Below, in pieces: positions 19,730 to 20,030 of a stretch of DNA of 20,030 nucleotides. Under the pieces are notes generated by a model that saw only the letters and a program-made list of their open reading frames with translations, ran no database searches and was not told the origin of the DNA. Origin of the DNA: a virus. The DNA lies in IMG/VR virus record IMGVR_UViG_3300023196_002948, positions 1 through 20,030 of that record. One strand, given 5' to 3'. The translations under genes and the position numbers were made by a program. The first letter of the stretch is position 1, and each line of letters starts with the position of its first letter.

Positions 19730-19743
19730 TACCTTCCCTTATA

Positions 19744-20030
19744 CTACCCTTCAGTAACATTAACATCAGCTGTCCCTGATTTCATTACAGCTGATACCTC
19801 CCCTGTATATATATTGTACTGCTGCAAAGTGTGAGACAGGCTAAACACATTGGTCGCACCTTGTGAATTATGTTGTAACATGTGTCCTTGGAATATGTCA
19901 TCTGTAGCTGCCGGGTAGTAACGTACAGCTACACACTCATCATCTAATCCACAATCAAGACAGATATTAAGATATTTTCGATTAGGATTAGCAGCTGCTA
20001 GAACTACAGCAGTAGTGCCTACTGTAACAG
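19744..20030 (-). CDS. Likely virion structural protein, C-terminal part (cut by window edge)
   Basis: The - strand frame is open from the right edge to TAG at 19744-19746, giving about 94 residues and no start in the window. It reads as a beta-rich domain: an Ala/Val-rich segment, then NPNRKYLNICLDCG, a middle part with FQGHMLQHNSQGATN, and an end QYNIYTGEVSAVMKSGTADV. Segments like NPNRKYL and YTGEVSAV followed by a Gly/Ala/Val-rich C-terminus are typical of small phage head or neck-type beta proteins, from memory. It opens the leftward structural module that presumably lies beyond the window. Confidence 0.65.
   Translation of the reverse strand, partial: VTVGTTAVVLAAANPNRKYLNICLDCGLDDECVAVRYYPAATDDIFQGHMLQHNSQGATNVFSLSHTLQQYNIYTGEVSAVMKSGTADVNVTEG

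Noticed and set aside
1-20030. CRISPR arrays, insertion sequences, integrase or attachment sites
   Set aside because: No regularly spaced repeats with unique spacers, no transposase or integrase motifs and no flanking target duplications were seen.

Overview
The window looks like about 20 kb of a tailed, podovirus-type bacteriophage genome with a T7-supergroup replication module, probably from a Gram-negative and possibly marine host. The evidence is a compact set of T7-like proteins on the + strand: primase-helicase, ATP-dependent ligase, family A DNA polymerase, flap-type 5'-3' exonuclease and endonuclease I. The polymerase, helicase and endonuclease I carry recognisable catalytic motifs. 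No single-subunit RNA polymerase, integrase or complete tRNA is visible. The layout (replication genes without a visible RNA polymerase, virion genes on the other strand) is reminiscent of RNA-polymerase-less T7 relatives, but that placement is from memory and unverified.

Layout. (1) 1-4484: early-type region of small + strand genes, starting with the end of a protein that has Cys at every third residue. It holds two copies of a ~62-nt structured intergenic repeat, a ~680-bp untranslated stretch with a 40-position hairpin, a strong terminator after the 1318-2109 gene, and a chain of overlapping small genes. (2) 4485-11701: a sparse region of unrecognised genes, including a 664-aa protein, a secreted protein and many small membrane proteins. 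They are separated by structured gaps. Five intergenic hairpins have unrelated stems but share the nine-base loop AATACCATC (one copy differs by one base). (3) 11827-19391: dense replication, recombination and lysis module: primase-helicase, ligase, small membrane protein, DNA polymerase, candidate ssDNA-binding protein, M15 peptidase endolysin, exonuclease, endonuclease I and small accessory genes, mostly overlapping. (4) 19409-19447: a terminator hairpin that suits both directions. (5) 19460-20030: - strand genes, a coiled-coil/membrane protein and the C-terminus of a likely virion protein, which mark the end of a convergent structural module.

How the genes work together. The replication enzymes would copy the genome, process recombination and flap intermediates, resolve junctions and recycle host DNA. 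The M15 peptidase would cleave peptidoglycan at lysis. About a dozen small membrane or secreted proteins probably act on the host envelope (lysis, exclusion or takeover), but none can be assigned. The most unusual signals are the constant-loop hairpin family, the duplicated early structured repeat with a covarying pair, the long wobble-rich hairpin at 1175-1270 and the Cys-triplet protein.
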